From Deinococcus sp. (lineage in GTDB: Bacteria > Deinococcota > Deinococci > Deinococcales > Thermaceae), in assembly GCA_023382135.1 (NCBI GenBank), contig JAMCQK010000064.1, positions 1 through 7,361 of the forward strand: 7,361 bases of DNA. The letters are read 5' to 3'. A program made the position numbers and the translations under genes. This document shows positions 6,392 to 7,361 of this stretch, piece by piece. Every line of letters starts with the position of its first letter. Within the stretch, counting starts at the first letter, position 1. The notes below the pieces were generated by a model that did not search any database, was not told the DNA's origin, and worked only from the letters and a program-made list of their open reading frames with translations.

Positions 6392-6587
6392 CGCTTGGCA
6401 GACTGGGTGTTTGGCCAGGGCATTAAATGGCTCCCATTGGTCGGGTTGACTTTTGACAAAGCCAACCGGGAGAGACTTAACTCAAGCGGGCCTCGAGCCA
6501 GAAGTAGCACGAGTTGGCACTGCTTTGGGCTTCCTTCAGCCCTGGTGCCGTCCCAAAAGGAAGTCCAGGGACGCTGGGCAAGTACAA
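6392..6587 (-). other. Gene-free, structure-rich stretch between rplT terminator and PaaK-like promoter
   Basis: No reading frame here looks real. In transcript sense several possible RNA structures occur in order. First, interleaved complements CCCTGG/CCAGGG and CTTCCTT/AAGGAAG (plus coordinates 6530-6570) form a potential pseudoknot. Second, CTCGAG and CTTGAG (6481-6497) form a six-pair stem with one G-U. Third, a 10-pair hairpin with a four-base loop lies at 6444-6467. I find no good internal promoter. It could be an untranslated RNA, an operator region or merely relic sequence. Confidence 0.4.
6444..6467. repeat. 10-base-pair hairpin upstream of the PaaK-like gene
   Basis: The plus-strand arms GGTTGACTTT (6444-6453) and AAAGCCAACC (6458-6467) pair over ten positions, with one mismatch in DNA that becomes a G-U pair in minus-strand RNA. 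The loop is four bases. It lies about 53 bases upstream of the TATACT box, where an operator could sit, and no T-tract follows. Confidence 0.7.
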
Positions 6588-6614
6588 GAAAAACAGGGCG
6601 CATGTTCGCGCCCC
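6588..6614 (-). terminator. Rho-independent terminator after rplT
   Basis: In transcript sense GGGCGC, loop GAACAT, GCGCCC, then TG and TTTTT. The stem is six perfect G-C pairs (plus arms 6596-6601 and 6608-6613), and the T-run is at 6589-6593. It begins about 24 bases after the rplT stop and ends the L35-L20 transcription unit. Confidence 0.85.
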
Positions 6615-6637
6615 GCAGCAGGTAGATACCTGGGTTC

Positions 6638-6985
6638 CTAGGCCTTGGCTTTTTCCACCAGCTGGGCAAACGCTTCCGGGTTCCGTACCGCAAGGTCGGC
6701 CAAGATTTTACGATCGAGTTCCACGCCTGCTCTCTTGAGCCCGTTCATGAACTTCGAGTAGCTCATGCCATGCTGGCGCACCGCCGCGTTAATGCGGACA
6801 ATCCAAAGGCCGCGAAAGTCACGCTTTCTGCGCTTGCGGTCGTGGAAGGAGCGCATGGCTCCGTTGAGCAGGGTCTCCTTGGCCTTGCGGACACTCTTGG
6901 AACGCAAGCCCCAAAAGCCCTTGGCGCGCTTGAGGATCTTTTTATGGCGGCGGCGGCGAACCAGTCCGGTCTTGGCGCGGGGCAT
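6638..6985 (-). CDS. rplT: 50S ribosomal protein L20
   Basis: L20 is a primary 23S rRNA-binding protein needed early in large-subunit assembly; in several bacteria it also represses its own operon. The 115 residues have the classic basic start MPRAKTGLVRRRRHKKILK, and an almost wholly Arg/Lys-rich helical N-terminal half. The globular C-terminal half includes RDFRGLWIVRINAAVRQHG and the LADLAVRNPEAF segment (about 95-106). It is slightly shorter than T. thermophilus L20 (118), lacking a few C-terminal residues. Its ATG overlaps the rpmI stop by one base (TAATG), so translation is probably coupled. A strong terminator follows. Confidence 0.98.
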   Translation of the reverse strand: MPRAKTGLVRRRRHKKILKRAKGFWGLRSKSVRKAKETLLNGAMRSFHDRKRRKRDFRGLWIVRINAAVRQHGMSYSKFMNGLKRAGVELDRKILADLAVRNPEAFAQLVEKAKA

Positions 6986-7185
6986 TAGCGCTCACCCCTC
7001 AAAAGCGCCCGCACCCGGCGGGCTTCGTTTTCCGGCAACGTTATGCTGCGGCCCTTGCTGCGAATTGCACTTCCCGACTTGTGCCAGTTCAGGTGGCGTT
7101 TGCCCGCCTTCTTGGCCACTACCTTGCCACTGGCCGTCACCTTTAACCGGCCCTTGGCGCCCTTGTGGGTCTTCATCTTAGGCAT
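6985..7185 (-). CDS. rpmI: 50S ribosomal protein L35
   Basis: L35 is a small basic large-subunit protein. The 66 residues start MPKMKTHKGAKGR and contain KRHLNWHKS (29-37) and RSKGRSITL (42-50). The length fits the family (about 65). The ATG at 7185 is preceded by GGAGG (7190-7194). It is co-transcribed with rplT, the usual pairing. infC, commonly the gene before rpmI, is not visible intact; the upstream side instead shows a terminator and a promoter-like box. Confidence 0.98.
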   Translation of the reverse strand: MPKMKTHKGAKGRLKVTASGKVVAKKAGKRHLNWHKSGSAIRSKGRSITLPENEARRVRALLRGER

Positions 7186-7198
7186 ATGTCCTCCGCCC

Positions 7199-7229
7199 CC
7201 AAGCGCCCTTGCGGGACTTTGTGGCTTGG
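7199..7229 (-). promoter_or_regulatory. Stem-loop in the rpmI leader, possible L20 control site
   Basis: The arms CCAAGC (7199-7204) and GCTTGG (7224-7229) are perfectly complementary. Inside the loop CCC (7206-7208) can pair with GGG (7213-7215). The stem ends about four bases from the rpmI Shine-Dalgarno sequence. L20 autoregulation through leader RNA structures is known in other bacteria; applying it here is inference. Confidence 0.4.
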
Positions 7230-7240
7230 CAAGCTTAAAA

Positions 7241-7246
7241 AGTATA
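7241..7246 (-). promoter_or_regulatory. TATACT -10 box upstream of rpmI-rplT
   Basis: On the minus strand TATACTTTTT lies about 55 bases upstream of the rpmI ATG and just after a terminator, an arrangement expected for the start of a transcription unit. The -35 region at 17-base spacing is TATCCA, a weak match. The predicted leader is about 50 bases. Confidence 0.5.
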
Positions 7247-7283
7247 GCACCCGGCTTTCCATTTGGATAGGGCGATTAACAAC

Positions 7284-7312
7284 AAAAAACGGGCCAGCCA
7301 AGGGGCAGCCCG
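7284..7312 (-). terminator. Rho-independent terminator upstream of rpmI
   Basis: In transcript sense CGGGC, T, GCC, loop CCTT, GGC, TG, GCCCG, then TTTTTT. The stem is G-C rich with one small asymmetric bulge. It ends whatever gene precedes rpmI, or acts as an attenuator if infC and rpmI share a transcript. Confidence 0.75.
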
Positions 7313-7330
7313 CAGAACGAGTTGGGGATA

Positions 7331-7361
7331 TCACGAAGCTGGGGCGGCTTTTCCGACGGGT
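7331..7361 (-). CDS. Possible 3' end of an upstream gene (partial, cut by the window edge)
   Basis: One minus-strand frame enters from the window edge and ends with TGA at 7331-7333, giving a C-terminal tail PVGKAAPAS. It lies 18 bases before the terminator, as a true gene end would. Conserved gene order suggests infC, but ten codons are too few to identify anything, and two other frames are also open here. Confidence 0.25.
   Translation of the reverse strand, partial: PVGKAAPAS

Overview
This window is ordinary chromosomal DNA from a member of the Thermaceae (Deinococcota), most likely Meiothermus or a close relative rather than Thermus itself. The evidence is the near-collinear match, from memory, of six respiratory-chain proteins to the Thermus thermophilus Nqo subunits (equal or nearly equal lengths, cluster cysteines at the same residue numbers), combined with base composition less extreme than Thermus and with intergenic spaces that carry small repeats. 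All recognised genes lie on the minus strand, so the window is best read from high to low coordinates.

Layout in transcription order. At 7331-7361 there may be the last few codons of an upstream gene, closed by a rho-independent terminator (7284-7312). A promoter-like TATACT box (7241-7246) then precedes rpmI (L35) and rplT (L20), which overlap by one base and end at a second strong terminator (6588-6614). A 258-base gene-free stretch with several possible RNA structures follows. It leads to a gene for a PaaK-like member of the adenylate-forming enzyme family (5225-6379) that has a TATACT box so close to its start that its mRNA is probably leaderless or nearly so. After a 137-base spacer comes the first part of the type I NADH dehydrogenase operon in the order nqo7-nqo6-nqo5-nqo4-nqo2-nqo1 (NuoA, B, C, D, E, F). 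These supply the NADH-oxidising tip (Nqo1, Nqo2), the quinone-reducing connecting module (Nqo4, Nqo5, Nqo6) and one membrane subunit (Nqo7). Two junctions are 4-base ATGA overlaps (nqo5/nqo4 and nqo2/nqo1), indicating translational coupling. The next expected gene, nqo3, does not begin within the 115 bases after nqo1.

The genes are conventional and I see no undescribed multi-gene system. The unusual material is between the genes. A candidate miniature inverted-repeat element (4609-4721) sits exactly at the nqo7 stop codon, with TA at both ends. There are two unrelated 7-base-period repeats (4570-4604 and 3944-3964), and a pair of 60-base-spaced repeats after nqo1 whose translation gives the familiar 'LTPT' intergenic-repeat signature. 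The space between rplT and the PaaK-like gene contains a possible pseudoknot. At protein level, the PaaK-like protein lacks a recognisable phosphate-binding loop, and Nqo2 has serine at a position that I recall as a disulphide cysteine in T. thermophilus.
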